A DNA stretch of 64,000 nt from Burkholderiales bacterium (GTDB lineage Bacteria; Pseudomonadota; Gammaproteobacteria; Burkholderiales; Burkholderiaceae_C): assembly GCA_003963075.1 (NCBI GenBank), contig RXJV01000019.1:1-64000 (forward strand). The letters run 5' to 3'. Both the position numbers and the translations under genes were made by a program. This document shows positions 26,299 to 36,413 of this stretch, piece by piece (the first letter of the stretch is position 1; each line of letters opens with the position of its first letter). The notes under the pieces are model-generated. The model made no database searches. It saw only the letters and a list, made by a program, of their open reading frames with translations, and was not told where the DNA came from.

Positions 26299-29200
26299 GT
26301 GAGCACGACCATCGAACTGCCGGTTCAGGACATCTCCAGCGAGGTCCTGATCGAAAAATATGCCAAGGGCGGCGAGCAGTCGCCCGACGAGCTGCGCGAG
26401 CGCGTCGCCCGCGCGCTCGCGCAGGCCGAGAAGCCCGCCGACCGTGCGCGCTGGGCCGCAGCCTTTCTGGATGCCCAGCAGCGCGGCTTCGTGCCGGCCG
26501 GCCGCATCATGTCCGCAGCCGGCACCGAGCTGTCGGCCACGCTGATCAACTGCTTCGTGCAGCCCGTGGGCGACAGCATCGCCACGCCCGAGGACGGCGT
26601 GCCGGGCATCTACACCGCGCTGACCGAAGCCGCCGAGACGATGCGCCGCGGCGGCGGCGTGGGCTATGACTTCAGCCGCATCCGCCCGGCCGGCGCCTGG
26701 GTGGGCTCAACCCGCAGCCATGCCTCGGGGCCGATCAGCTATATGCGCGTGTTCGACCGGTCCTGCGAGACGGTCGAGAGCGCCGGCAGCCGCCGCGGTG
26801 CGCAGATGGGCGTGCTGCGCTGCGACCACCCGGACATCGAGCAGTTCATCCACGCCAAGGACCAGGGCGACCTGCGCAACTTCAACATCTCGGTCGGCGT
26901 GACCGACGCCTTCATGGAGGCGGTGCAGGCCGACGGCACGGTGGAGCTGGTGCACAAGGCCCAGCCCAGCGCCGAGCAGATCGAGGCCGGCGCCTACCAG
27001 CGCGGCGACGGGCTGTGGGTCTACCGCAAGGTGCGCGCCCGGGCGCTGTGGGACCAGGTCATGCGCTCCACCTACGACCATGCCGAACCCGGCGTGCTCT
27101 TCCTGGACCGCATCAACGCCGACAACAACCTGCACTACTGCGAGACGATCGCGGCGACCAACCCGTGCGTGACAGCCGAGACGTGGACGATGACCAGCGA
27201 GGGCCCGCGCCAGGTGCGCGAGCTGATCGGCCGGCCCTTCCAGGCCATCGTCGACGGCAAGGCGTATGCAACCGAGTCGCAGGGATTCTTCGTCACGGGC
27301 GTGAAGCCCGTGCTGAGGCTCAGCACCCGGGAGGGTCATGCGCTGAGGCTGACCGGCGACCACCCGGTGCGCCGCGTGACGCGCAAGACGCGCTACCTCG
27401 TCGAGGCGGAGTGGACGGCTGCCGCCGCGGTGAAGCCGGGCGACGAGTTGATGCTGCACGATCACCGCGCGTTGCAGGGCTGGGACGGCCCGCACAGCGA
27501 GGCCGAGGGCTACCTGCTGGGGCTGCTGATCGGGGATGGCACGCTGAAGGCCGACAAGGCCGTGCTGTCCGTCTGGGCGCCGGAGCTGAAGGCCGTCGGC
27601 AGCGATGTCGAACATCGACCGGCCAGCGTCGACAGCGTCATGCGGGCGGCCGAGACCGCGCTGCGCACTGCCATTGCCAGCCGGGCGGATTTCCAGGGGT
27701 GGCAGCGGCCGATTGCCGGGCGCGGTGAGGTCCGGCTCGCCTCGGCGGGCCTGCGCGATCTCGCGGGCCGCTTCGGCGCGTTGCCGGGCCACAAGCGCAT
27801 CACGCCGGCGATGGAGGCCACATCGTCCGATTTCCATCGTGGCCTGCTGCGCGGGCTGTTCGATGCGGATGGCTCGGTGCAGGGCGCGCAGGACAAGGGC
27901 GTCAGCGTGCGGCTGACCCAGGCGGATGTGGAGCAGCTGCAGGCCGTGCAGCGCATGCTGGCGCGGCTGGGCATCGCGTCGACGATCTACCGCCACCGCC
28001 ATCCCGCCGGCCTGCAGCGCCTGCCCGACGGCCGCGGTGGCGCGCGTGACTACGAGCGCCGCGTGGTGCATGAGCTGGTCATCAGCGGCGACAACCTGCG
28101 CCGCTATGCCGACTTGATCGGCTTCGAGGACAGTGCCAAACAGTCGCGCCTGGAGCAGGCGCTGCTGTCTTACCGCCGAGAGTTGAACCGCGAGCGGTTT
28201 ATCGCCACGGTCGACGCGGTCGAGCCGGACGGTCTCGAAACGGTCTATGACGTGACGGTCGAACACGTCCATGCCTTCGATGCGAACGGGCTGTATGTTC
28301 ACAACTGCGCCGAGCAACCCCTGCCGCCCTACGGCTGCTGCTGCCTCGGCTCCATCGACCTGACGCGCTTTGTGCGCGAGCCCTTCAGCGCCCAGCCGGT
28401 GTTCGACGAGGCCGGCTTTGCCGAGGTGGTGGCCGTGGCCACGCGCATGCTCGACAACGTGCTGGACGTGACGCCCTGGCCGCTGCCCGCGCAGGCCCAG
28501 GAGGCCGCCAACAAGCGCCGCGTGGGCCTGGGCTTCACCGGCCTGGGTGATGCGCTGGTGATGCTCAACCTCCGCTACGACACGCCGGCCGCGCGCACCA
28601 TGGCCAGCCGCATCAGCGAGATCATGCGTGACGCCGCCTATGCCGCCAGCAGCGACCTGGCCGCCGAGCGCGGCAGCTTTCCGCTGTTCAATGCCGACCT
28701 CTACCTCTCCGGCGGCAGCTTCGCGTCGCGCCTGCCGCAGGCGCTGAAGGACAAGATCCGCGCCCAGGGCCTGCGCAACTCCCACCTGCTGTCCATCGCG
28801 CCCACCGGCACCATCAGCCTGGCCTTTGCCGACAACGCGAGCAATGGCATCGAGCCTGCCTTCTCCTGGGCCTACACGCGCAAGAAGCGTCTGTCGCAGG
28901 CCGAGGGCGGTGGCTTCAAGGAGTACCAGGTCGAGGACCATGCCTGGCGCCTGTACCGCCACCTGTTCGGCGCGGACGCGCCGCTGTCCGAGGCCTTCGT
29001 CACCGCGCTGGAGCTCAGCGCGGCCGACCATGCCGCCATGGTCGCGGCCGTGGCGCCTTACATCGACACGTCGATCAGCAAGACGGTCAACGTGCCGGCC
29101 GACTACCCCTACGAGGACTTCCAGGACCTCTACGTGCAGGCCTGGCAGAGCAAGCTCAAGGGCCTGGCCACCTACCGGCCCAACAGCGTGCTCGGCTCGG

Positions 29201-30336
29201 TGCTGTCCGTCACGCCCGAGGTCAAACAGCCCGAGCCGCTGAAGCCCGACCTCGACGGCACCAACCAGCGCCTCAAGCTCGAACGGCTGCCGAACGCGGT
29301 CGTCGCGTCGCTGCGCTGGCCCGGCCGGCCGGAGATGCCCGGCGGCAACCCGGCCTGGAGCTATCTGATCCAGCATCCGCATGGCGACTTCGCGCTCTTC
29401 ATCGGCGAACTGCCGCTGGACGGCCCGGACGGCGGGCTGTTCGGCCGTAACCTGCCGTTCGAGGTGTGGGTCAACGGCGCCGAGCAGCCGCGCGGGCTGT
29501 CGGCCCTGGCCAAGACGCTCTCCACCGACCTGCGCACCAACGACGCCTCGTGGCTGCGCCTCAAGCTCGACGCGCTGGCCACCGTGGCCGAGGAGCGCGC
29601 CTTCGAGATGCCGATGCCGCCGAGCGGCGAGAAGCGGCTCTTCCCTGGCGTCGTCGCGGCGACGGCGGCCGTCATCCGCTGGCGCTGCGAGCAGCTCGGC
29701 GCGCTGGCCGAGGGCGGGCCGACGCCGGTGGTCGACGCGATGTTCAGCCGCAGCGAACCGCGCACCGGCGTGAACGGCACGCTGGCCTGGGCGGTGGACG
29801 TGGACAACCCGGCCACCAACGAGCAGTTCACGCTGACGCTCAAGGAGGTGATGCTGCCCACGCCCGACGGTGGCACGGTGACGCGGCCCTGCGCCATGGG
29901 TTTCTCCGGCAACTACCCCAAGGCGCTCGACGGCCTGGCGCGCCTGCTGTCGCTCGACATGCGCGTCATGGACCCCGGCTGGATCGCGATGAAGCTGCGC
30001 AAGCTGCTCAACGTCGGCGAGCCGCTGGGCCATTTCATGGCGCCGGTGCCCAGCTTGAGCGGCGAGCGCCGCCAGCAGATCTGGCCGTCCACCGTGGCCT
30101 ACGTGGCGCGGCTGGTGATCCACCGCTACGCCATGCTGGGCATCCTCGACGAGGCCGGCCAGCCGCTGAGCGACATGGGCCTGCTGCAGACCCCGGCGCC
30201 GAAGCTCGCGGCCGCGCCGGGTGCGCTGCAGGTGCAGGCCGGCAAGCCCTGCCCGGAGTGCGGCAACGCGACCATGATCCACAAGGACGGCTGCGATTTC
30301 TGCACCGCCTGCGGCTACGTGGGGCAGTGCGGCTGA
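26299..30336 (+). CDS. nrdJ: Adenosylcobalamin-dependent (class II) ribonucleotide reductase containing an intein
   Basis: Host motifs [45 protein letters not shown]-term [28 protein letters not shown]. Confidence 0.92.
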   Translation: MSTTIELPVQDISSEVLIEKYAKGGEQSPDELRERVARALAQAEKPADRARWAAAFLDAQQRGFVPAGRIMSAAGTELSATLINCFVQPVGDSIATPEDGVPGIYTALTEAAETMRRGGGVGYDFSRIRPAGAWVGSTRSHASGPISYMRVFDRSCETVESAGSRRGAQMGVLRCDHPDIEQFIHAKDQGDLRNFNISVGVTDAFMEAVQADGTVELVHKAQPSAEQIEAGAYQRGDGLWVYRKVRARALWDQVMRSTYDHAEPGVLFLDRINADNNLHYCETIAATNPCVTAETWTMTSEGPRQVRELIGRPFQAIVDGKAYATESQGFFVTGVKPVLRLSTREGHALRLTGDHPVRRVTRKTRYLVEAEWTAAAAVKPGDELMLHDHRALQGWDGPHSEAEGYLLGLLIGDGTLKADKAVLSVWAPELKAVGSDVEHRPASVDSVMRAAETALRTAIASRADFQGWQRPIAGRGEVRLASAGLRDLAGRFGALPGHKRITPAMEATSSDFHRGLLRGLFDADGSVQGAQDKGVSVRLTQADVEQLQAVQRMLARLGIASTIYRHRHPAGLQRLPDGRGGARDYERRVVHELVISGDNLRRYADLIGFEDSAKQSRLEQALLSYRRELNRERFIATVDAVEPDGLETVYDVTVEHVHAFDANGLYVHNCAEQPLPPYGCCCLGSIDLTRFVREPFSAQPVFDEAGFAEVVAVATRMLDNVLDVTPWPLPAQAQEAANKRRVGLGFTGLGDALVMLNLRYDTPAARTMASRISEIMRDAAYAASSDLAAERGSFPLFNADLYLSGGSFASRLPQALKDKIRAQGLRNSHLLSIAPTGTISLAFADNASNGIEPAFSWAYTRKKRLSQAEGGGFKEYQVEDHAWRLYRHLFGADAPLSEAFVTALELSAADHAAMVAAVAPYIDTSISKTVNVPADYPYEDFQDLYVQAWQSKLKGLATYRPNSVLGSVLSVTPEVKQPEPLKPDLDGTNQRLKLERLPNAVVASLRWPGRPEMPGGNPAWSYLIQHPHGDFALFIGELPLDGPDGGLFGRNLPFEVWVNGAEQPRGLSALAKTLSTDLRTNDASWLRLKLDALATVAEERAFEMPMPPSGEKRLFPGVVAATAAVIRWRCEQLGALAEGGPTPVVDAMFSRSEPRTGVNGTLAWAVDVDNPATNEQFTLTLKEVMLPTPDGGTVTRPCAMGFSGNYPKALDGLARLLSLDMRVMDPGWIAMKLRKLLNVGEPLGHFMAPVPSLSGERRQQIWPSTVAYVARLVIHRYAMLGILDEAGQPLSDMGLLQTPAPKLAAAPGALQVQAGKPCPECGNATMIHKDGCDFCTACGYVGQCG
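27166..28305 (+). mobile_element. Intein with LAGLIDADG-type homing endonuclease, 380 aa
   Basis: Starts [28 protein letters not shown] block [14 protein letters not shown] and [12 protein letters not shown] endonuclease blocks, ends [21 protein letters not shown] followed by C. Confidence 0.92.
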
Positions 30337-30513
30337 CGGCGCTGTGGCCAGTCCGGCCCGGTGTTGTGGGCCAGGCGTTTGGTGAAGAGCGGGCACCGCA
30401 GCCCCGGCCGGCGGACCGGCGGGCTAAGCGCCAAGCTCAAGGCCCTGCAACGATGTGGCCGGGCTTCTGCCGGCGATCCGTCGGTCGAATCGACCGCGCC
30501 GCGTCACCGCCGT

Positions 30514-32241
30514 TCAGAACACAGCCGCGACCACCCGGTGGACTTCCGATGCCTGGGCATGAGGCAAGGGCACATAGCGTGCCCCCATCGTCTGCGCCAG
30601 CAGCATGGCAGCAGGTTCCGGGCTGGACGAGGTGTCGATGAGCAGGGTTTGCAACGACGCAGCGCACAGGCGACGTGCCATGTCGAGCGCATCCTGTGCA
30701 GCCCTTGCGCGGCCCGGTGTGCCGTCGCGGGCGATGTTGGCACGGGCGTCGGTCAGAAAGATCAGCACCGCCCGGCCGCCGTCGCGGGCCTGCACGCTCT
30801 GACCCAGCAGCCAGGCCGCCTCCAGCCCGGCGGCCAGCGGGGTGCCGCCGCCGCCGGGCAGGCCGGCCAGCGAGCGACGTGCGCGCGCCAGCGAGCGGGT
30901 GGGCGGCAGCAGCAACTCGGCATCGGTGCCGCGGAAGGCAATCAGCGCGACGCGGTCACGCCGCACATAGCAGTCGGCCAGCAGCAGCTCCACCGCGCCC
31001 TTGGCCTCGGCCAGCCGGTGCAGGGCCTGGGAACCGGAGGCGTCCACGACGAAGACGGCGGTGGTGGCCTCGGGGCGGCGGAAGCGCTTCAGGTGGAAGT
31101 CCTCCTTGCGCAGCAGCAGCCGGGTGGGCGCATCGGGCAGGCCGCGTTGCTCGCGCTCGCGGCTGCGCAGCCGCTGCCAGGGGATGGCGGCGCGTAGCGT
31201 CGCGAGCAGGTCCAGCCGCTGGCCGGCACGCAACGCGCCGCGGCGCGGCGACAGCGGACGGCCGCTCTGCGCCGGGCGGGCCGAGGCAACGCGCCGGCCG
31301 CTGCCGCCGCTGCTGCTGCGCGGTGTGCCGCCGGCCAGGCTTTCGAGCAGGCCGGGCGGGATCGCGGCTTGCGCGGCGGCGAGGGTCCGGTCCTGCAGTT
31401 CGCTCACGTCGGCGGAGGTGGCATCGACCGGGGGCGGGTCTTGTGCGGCGGACGGGTCGGGCGGCGCGGGTGACGCACTGGACTCGCGTGGTTCGGGCGG
31501 TTCGGGCGGCGCCGGCAGAGCGCGGGCGCGCGGCGCGAGCACGAGGCGGGCTGCGAGTTCGGCATCGGCCTGCATGACTTTGCTGCGCCCAGCCAACGCC
31601 GCTGATGCACGGGCGGCGCAGCAGGCCTGCCAGGCACTGCGCATCGACGCGATGCCCAAGGCCGCCGCCGTGGCGCACAGGGCCTGCGCCGTGGCGTCGT
31701 CACAGCACACGGTGTCGAGCCGGGCGCGGGCGGTGGCGATTGCGGTCAGGCCAGGCCAGGGCTCGACCGTTTCGACCGTTTCAACTGCCACCGCGACGAT
31801 CAGGCCCAGCCTCTCCTTCAGCGAGGCTGGGATTGCCTCGTCGGCCTCGACGCCTTCGTCCAGCGCCACAAGGCTGAGGCGCGCCTGCCGGTCATCCAGC
31901 GCGGCGGCCAGCCGGGCGGCGAGCTGGGCATCGGCACGCTCCGCCATCGGCAGCAGCAGCATGCCGCCGGCGGCTTGGGCCAGCAGACCGGGCTGCTGCA
32001 CCGGGCGGCCAGTGGCCAGGCTGGCGCCGAGGTCCAGGCCGCCGAGCAGGCGGTCGTCGTCCACCTGCAGCGGCACGCGGCGCCACGGGGTGCCGGCGGG
32101 CAGGGCCGCGCGCAGGCCGGCCAGCAGGGCATCCCGCGCCGGGCTGGGGCCGCCGCGCAGGCACAGGCCGCCGAGGCCGACCGGGTCGACCGCCAGCAGG
32201 GCCGCGGCCTGCCAGGCCGGCGGCCGCGCCGTCAGGTCCAT
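30514..32241 (-). CDS. bchD: Magnesium chelatase subunit D
   Basis: C-terminal vWA domain (VFVVDASGSQALHRLAEAKGAVELLLADCYVRRDRVALIAFRG); adjacent to bchI. Confidence 0.92.
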   Translation of the reverse strand: MDLTARPPAWQAAALLAVDPVGLGGLCLRGGPSPARDALLAGLRAALPAGTPWRRVPLQVDDDRLLGGLDLGASLATGRPVQQPGLLAQAAGGMLLLPMAERADAQLAARLAAALDDRQARLSLVALDEGVEADEAIPASLKERLGLIVAVAVETVETVEPWPGLTAIATARARLDTVCCDDATAQALCATAAALGIASMRSAWQACCAARASAALAGRSKVMQADAELAARLVLAPRARALPAPPEPPEPRESSASPAPPDPSAAQDPPPVDATSADVSELQDRTLAAAQAAIPPGLLESLAGGTPRSSSGGSGRRVASARPAQSGRPLSPRRGALRAGQRLDLLATLRAAIPWQRLRSREREQRGLPDAPTRLLLRKEDFHLKRFRRPEATTAVFVVDASGSQALHRLAEAKGAVELLLADCYVRRDRVALIAFRGTDAELLLPPTRSLARARRSLAGLPGGGGTPLAAGLEAAWLLGQSVQARDGGRAVLIFLTDARANIARDGTPGRARAAQDALDMARRLCAASLQTLLIDTSSSPEPAAMLLAQTMGARYVPLPHAQASEVHRVVAAVF

Positions 32242-33251
32242 AGCTCGGCGACCGCGCGCTCGATGCGTTCGCCGGAGGCGGTGTCGTCCAGCGGGTTGCG
32301 GCGCAGCCGGTGGCGCAGCGCGGACACGGCCACCTCGCGCAGGTGGGTCAGCGTCACCTCGTCGGCGCCGTCGAGCGCGGCGAGCGCGCGGGCAGCGCGC
32401 ATCAGCGTGAGCTCGCCGCGCAGGCCGTCGCTGCCCACGGCCACGCAGAGCTCGGCGGCGCGCTGCAGCACCGCGTCGCCGACGGTCAGCGAAGGCAGGC
32501 GTTCACGGGCCTGCAGGATCTGGCGGCGCACCTTGGCATCGGCCTTGGCCCATTGCGCGCAGAAGCCGCTGGGGTCGCGCTCGTAGGCATCGCGGCGGCG
32601 CACCACCTCCACGCGGTCGGCGATGGCGCTGGGCGTGCGCACCTCGACGCTGAGGCCGAAACGGTCCTGCAGCTGCGGGCGCAGCTCGCCCTCCTCGGGG
32701 TTGCCGCTGCCGATCAGCACGAAGCGCGCGGGGTGGCGCAGGCTCAGGCCTTCGCGTTCGATCAGGTTTTCGCCGGACGCGGCGACGTCGATGAGCAGGT
32801 CGACCAGGTGGTCTTCCAGCAGGTTGACCTCGTCGATGTACAGAAAGCCGCGGTGGGCCTTGGCCAGCAGCCCGGGCTCGAAGACCTTGACGCCGTCGAC
32901 CAGCGCGCGCTCCAGGTCCAGCGCGCCGAGCACCCGGTCCTCGCTGGCGCCGAGCGGCAGGTCCACCACCGGCACCGGCAGTTCCTCGGTGCGCACGCGC
33001 ACGCCGGATTTGAGATGCAGGCAATCGTCGCAGCCGCCGCTGGCCTGCGGGTCGCAGTGGTAGCGGCAGCCCTGCACCGCGCGCATCTTGGGCAGCAGCG
33101 CGGCCAGGCCGCGCACGGCGGTGGACTTGCCGGTGCCGCGGTCGCCCAGCACGAGCAGGCCGCCAATGGCCGGCTCGACGGCGGCGATGAGGATGGCACG
33201 TTTCATCTCGTCCTGGCCGACGAGGGCGGAGAAGGGATAGGGCAGGCTCAT
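32232..33251 (-). CDS. bchI: Magnesium chelatase ATPase subunit I
   Basis: MSLPYPFSALVGQDEMKRAILIAAVEPAIGGLLVLGDRGTGKSTAVRGLAALLP; GFLYIDEVNLLEDHLVDLLIDVAASG. Confidence 0.95.
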   Translation of the reverse strand: MSLPYPFSALVGQDEMKRAILIAAVEPAIGGLLVLGDRGTGKSTAVRGLAALLPKMRAVQGCRYHCDPQASGGCDDCLHLKSGVRVRTEELPVPVVDLPLGASEDRVLGALDLERALVDGVKVFEPGLLAKAHRGFLYIDEVNLLEDHLVDLLIDVAASGENLIEREGLSLRHPARFVLIGSGNPEEGELRPQLQDRFGLSVEVRTPSAIADRVEVVRRRDAYERDPSGFCAQWAKADAKVRRQILQARERLPSLTVGDAVLQRAAELCVAVGSDGLRGELTLMRAARALAALDGADEVTLTHLREVAVSALRHRLRRNPLDDTASGERIERAVAELWT

Positions 33252-33273
33252 GAGGTCTGGCGGTGTGGCGTCG

Positions 33274-34572
33274 TCAGTGCGCGTCGTGTTCGCGGGCATG
33301 CCGGCGGGCGCGCCGCACGGCGTTGAAGGCCAGCAGCGCCAGCACCGGCACGCTCAGGCCGACGAACAGGTCGACGTCGAGCCGCAGCCCCAGCGAGCGC
33401 CCGCCTTTGGCCAGGTAGCCGACCACGCTGGCCATGTAGTAGACGATGGCTGCGATCGACAGGCCCTCGACCGTCTGCTGCAGCCTCAGCTGCAGCTTGG
33501 CGCGGCGGTCCATCGAGGCGAGCAGCGCCAGGTTCTGCTGCTCGCGGACGATGTCGACCCGCGTGGACAGCAGGTGGCTGGCCTGGGCCACGCGTTCGGA
33601 TAGGTCGTGCATGCGCTGCGACACCGTGGCGCAGGTGGCCACGGCCGGCGTGAAGCGGCGGCCCATGAACTCATCGAAGGTCTGCAGGCCGGTGAGCCGG
33701 CGCTCGCGCAGCTCGCCGATGCGGGTACGGACCAGCTCGGCATAGGCGCGGCAGGCGCCGAAGCGGAACTGGCTGGCCGCCAGGCCGCTTTCGATCTCGG
33801 CGGCCAGGCGGGTGAGCTCCTGCAGCAGCTCCTCGTCGCGCCCCGGCTCGCGGGCGCTGCCGGCGGCGATGCTGTCGGCCAGCGTCGCCAGCGAGCGCTC
33901 GATCGCGAGCAGCCGCGGCGACAGCCGGCGCGCGACCGGGAAGGCCAACAGGGCCATCATCCGGTAGGCCTCGATCTCGAACAGCCGCTGCAGCATGCGG
34001 CCGGCCACCAGCGGCGTGAGGCCCTGGTCGATCAGCAGGAAGCGGCCGAAACCATCGGGGTGGGTCAGGAAGTCGGAATAGGCCAGCCCGGCGCCATCGC
34101 CCACCGCGCTGCCGACCACCATGCGGTCGCCGAAGCACTGGCGCAGCAGCTCGCCCAGCGCGCGGCCCTCGGTCGGCGCGAGCAGCTCGGCATGGCCGGC
34201 GTAAACGGTCATGCCCGGCACGCCGGCCAGCCAGGCCGCGGGCAGCTGGGCGGCGGCGGTGTCGACAAAGGGCTCGGGGCCAGCGGCAGCCACCAGCAGG
34301 GTGTAGCTGGAGAACTCGCCGTGCCGCTCCCATTTGAGCCGCAAGGCGCCGAGGGTGCCGCTCCAGTGCACCGCGTCGGCGGCCGGGGCCGGCAGGCCGT
34401 GCTGGCGGCACAGCCGGCCCAGATGGGCCAGTTCACGCTCGCGCTCGTCGGCATCGACGAGCACGGCCACATAGCTCGCGCGACCCGGTGCCGCCAGCGG
34501 TTCGGAGGGGCGGGCATGCACCTCCATCGCCAGCGCGGGGCGCTCGGGCAGGTCAGCCGGCAACAGTCTCAT
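33274..34572 (-). CDS. DUF3422 family protein
   Basis: LAMEVHARPSEPLAAPGRASYVAV...ERHGEFSSYTLL...C-terminal TM pair; DUF3422-like overall. Confidence 0.7.
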   Translation of the reverse strand: MRLLPADLPERPALAMEVHARPSEPLAAPGRASYVAVLVDADERERELAHLGRLCRQHGLPAPAADAVHWSGTLGALRLKWERHGEFSSYTLLVAAAGPEPFVDTAAAQLPAAWLAGVPGMTVYAGHAELLAPTEGRALGELLRQCFGDRMVVGSAVGDGAGLAYSDFLTHPDGFGRFLLIDQGLTPLVAGRMLQRLFEIEAYRMMALLAFPVARRLSPRLLAIERSLATLADSIAAGSAREPGRDEELLQELTRLAAEIESGLAASQFRFGACRAYAELVRTRIGELRERRLTGLQTFDEFMGRRFTPAVATCATVSQRMHDLSERVAQASHLLSTRVDIVREQQNLALLASMDRRAKLQLRLQQTVEGLSIAAIVYYMASVVGYLAKGGRSLGLRLDVDLFVGLSVPVLALLAFNAVRRARRHAREHDAH

Positions 34573-34612
34573 GGGGTCGGGCCGGCTGAATCAGTGGGCA
34601 AGACGGCAGGCC

Positions 34613-34915
34613 TCAGGCTTTCTTCACATAGGCCGTGCACCAGCCCTTGGCCGAGACCTGCTTGCCCGCAAAGATCGGGCAGGGGCCTGCAGCGGCACCG
34701 GCCTTGCCCTGGAAAAGCGCGCAGTTGCCGCAGGCCGAGCCGGCCACGTACTTGGGCTGTTTGGCCTTGTCGATCTTGGAGGCATCGGCCTGGTAGCCGA
34801 GGGAGGTGGCGGTCGCGTCTTTCTCGTCGACCATCGGCTGTGACCTCGCGGTACCGGCGAGGAGACCGGCTCCGACGACGGGGAGGAGGCGGATGAACTG
34901 GCGACGGCTGTTCAT
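34613..34915 (-). CDS. hip: High-potential iron-sulfur protein (HiPIP)
   Basis: Tat signal RRQFIRLLPVVGAG; four Cys pattern CGNCALF...GPCPIF...GWCTAY. Confidence 0.9.
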   Translation of the reverse strand: MNSRRQFIRLLPVVGAGLLAGTARSQPMVDEKDATATSLGYQADASKIDKAKQPKYVAGSACGNCALFQGKAGAAAGPCPIFAGKQVSAKGWCTAYVKKA

Positions 34916-35223
34916 GGCAGGGGCCTTTCGGGTGTGCTGGCGTCGGGTGGCAGGAACACGACCGGTCGGCGCCAGCGGGCCCGCAGGTCGAACACATGGC
35001 TGAGCCCGGCCGCGGCCAGGCAGGCAGCGATCCAGGCCACGCCGGCGCCGCCCAGGCCGAGGCGCAGCGCCAGGGCCAGGCAGAAGCCGGCGAGCAGATT
35101 GGGCAGCAAACCAGCCGGTGCTGCACGCCCCCGGGCCAGAAGCCAGAGCAACTCGATCAGGCTGGCGGCCAGCACCAGCTCGCTGAGGCGCAGCGTGAGT
35201 GAGGCGTCGTCGCTGGCGAACAT
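34912..35223 (-). CDS. Small membrane protein, unknown function
   Basis: 103 aa with about 3 hydrophobic segments; overlaps HiPIP start by 4 nt and bchP stop. Confidence 0.6.
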   Translation of the reverse strand: MFASDDASLTLRLSELVLAASLIELLWLLARGRAAPAGLLPNLLAGFCLALALRLGLGGAGVAWIAACLAAAGLSHVFDLRARWRRPVVFLPPDASTPERPLP

Positions 35224-36413
35224 CAGACGCGCGCCAGGCCCAGCAGGTGGGCCATGTCCTTGAAGAAGATGCGCACATGGGCCATCGGCCGGGCGCGCAC
35301 CAGGCGCTTGTGCATATAGGCGTCGAAGGTGAGTTGCTGGACGTCGCGGTCGCGGCAGATGCTGACGAACCGCTCGCGGCGCTTGTCGCTGCAGTACCAG
35401 AACCTCTGCATCATGCCCAGCACCCAGAACACGCGCCCATGCTCGCGCATGAAGCGCCGCCGCGCGGTGGCCAGCGCGCGGGCGTCGCCGGTGGCGAGCA
35501 GCTGGGCGACGGCATCGGCCGCCAGGCGCCCGCCGAGCATCGCGTAGTAGATGCCCTCGCCCGAGGCCGGCGCGACAACGCCGGCGGCATCGCCCGCCAG
35601 CACCACGTCGCGGCCGTTGTCCCAGCGCGGCAGCGGCTTCATCGGGATGGGCGCGCCCTCGCGGCGCAGCGTGCGGGCGTGGGCCAGGCCGGCCGTGGCG
35701 CGCAGCTGCATCACGCCGCGGCGCAGCGAAAAGCCCTTGTCGGCGCTGCCGGTGCCGACGCTGACGCTGGCGCCGTGCGGGAACACCCAGCCGTAGAAGT
35801 CGGGCGACAACGCGCCCTGGTAATGCACCTCGCAGCGGCCGGGCGCGTAGCCGGGTGGCGTTTGCTCGGGCACAGCGATGACCTCGTGGTAGGCGAACAC
35901 GAAGCGGCCGCGGTCGGCGCCCGGTACGGCCTGCTGCGCGACTTGAGACCGCGCGCCGTCGGCGCCGATGGCGGCGCGGGTGCGCACGCTGGCGGCACCA
36001 CCGTCGGCGCTGAAGTGCACGACGCTGACGCCGTCGTCATCGCGCGTCAGCCGCTCGAACTGGCCGACGCGGCGCTCCGCACCGTGGGCCGCGGCCCGGG
36101 TGCGCAGCCATTCGTCGAAATGCTCGCGGTCCACCATGCCGACGAAGCCGCCCTCGATCGGGATGTCCACCTCGACCGCCTTGGGCGACACCATGCGGGC
36201 CGCGGTGGCGCGCGCCACCAGCAGCTCCTCGGGGATGGTGAAGTCCTGGATGAGCCGCGGTGGGATGGCGCCGCCGCAGGGCTTGATGCGGCCGGCACGG
36301 TCCAGCAGCAGCACGCGGTGGCCGGCGCGGGCCAGATCGTCGGCCGCGGTGGCGCCCGCCGGGCCGCCGCCGATGACGACGGCGTCGTAGTCCACGTTCG
36401 GGGTGTTGCTCAC
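35223..36413 (-). CDS. bchP: Geranylgeranyl diphosphate/bacteriochlorophyll reductase
   Basis: VDYDAVVIGGGPAGATAADDLARAGHRVLLLDRAGRIKPCGGAIPPR...FDAYMHKRLVRARP; GTG start. Confidence 0.93.
   Translation of the reverse strand: MSNTPNVDYDAVVIGGGPAGATAADDLARAGHRVLLLDRAGRIKPCGGAIPPRLIQDFTIPEELLVARATAARMVSPKAVEVDIPIEGGFVGMVDREHFDEWLRTRAAAHGAERRVGQFERLTRDDDGVSVVHFSADGGAASVRTRAAIGADGARSQVAQQAVPGADRGRFVFAYHEVIAVPEQTPPGYAPGRCEVHYQGALSPDFYGWVFPHGASVSVGTGSADKGFSLRRGVMQLRATAGLAHARTLRREGAPIPMKPLPRWDNGRDVVLAGDAAGVVAPASGEGIYYAMLGGRLAADAVAQLLATGDARALATARRRFMREHGRVFWVLGMMQRFWYCSDKRRERFVSICRDRDVQQLTFDAYMHKRLVRARPMAHVRIFFKDMAHLLGLARV

Noticed and set aside
26707-30396. 1229-aa ORF antisense to nrdJ
   Set aside because: Shadow ORF caused by high GC bias; composition is His/Arg/Gly/Ala-rich and the sense strand has clear homology motifs.
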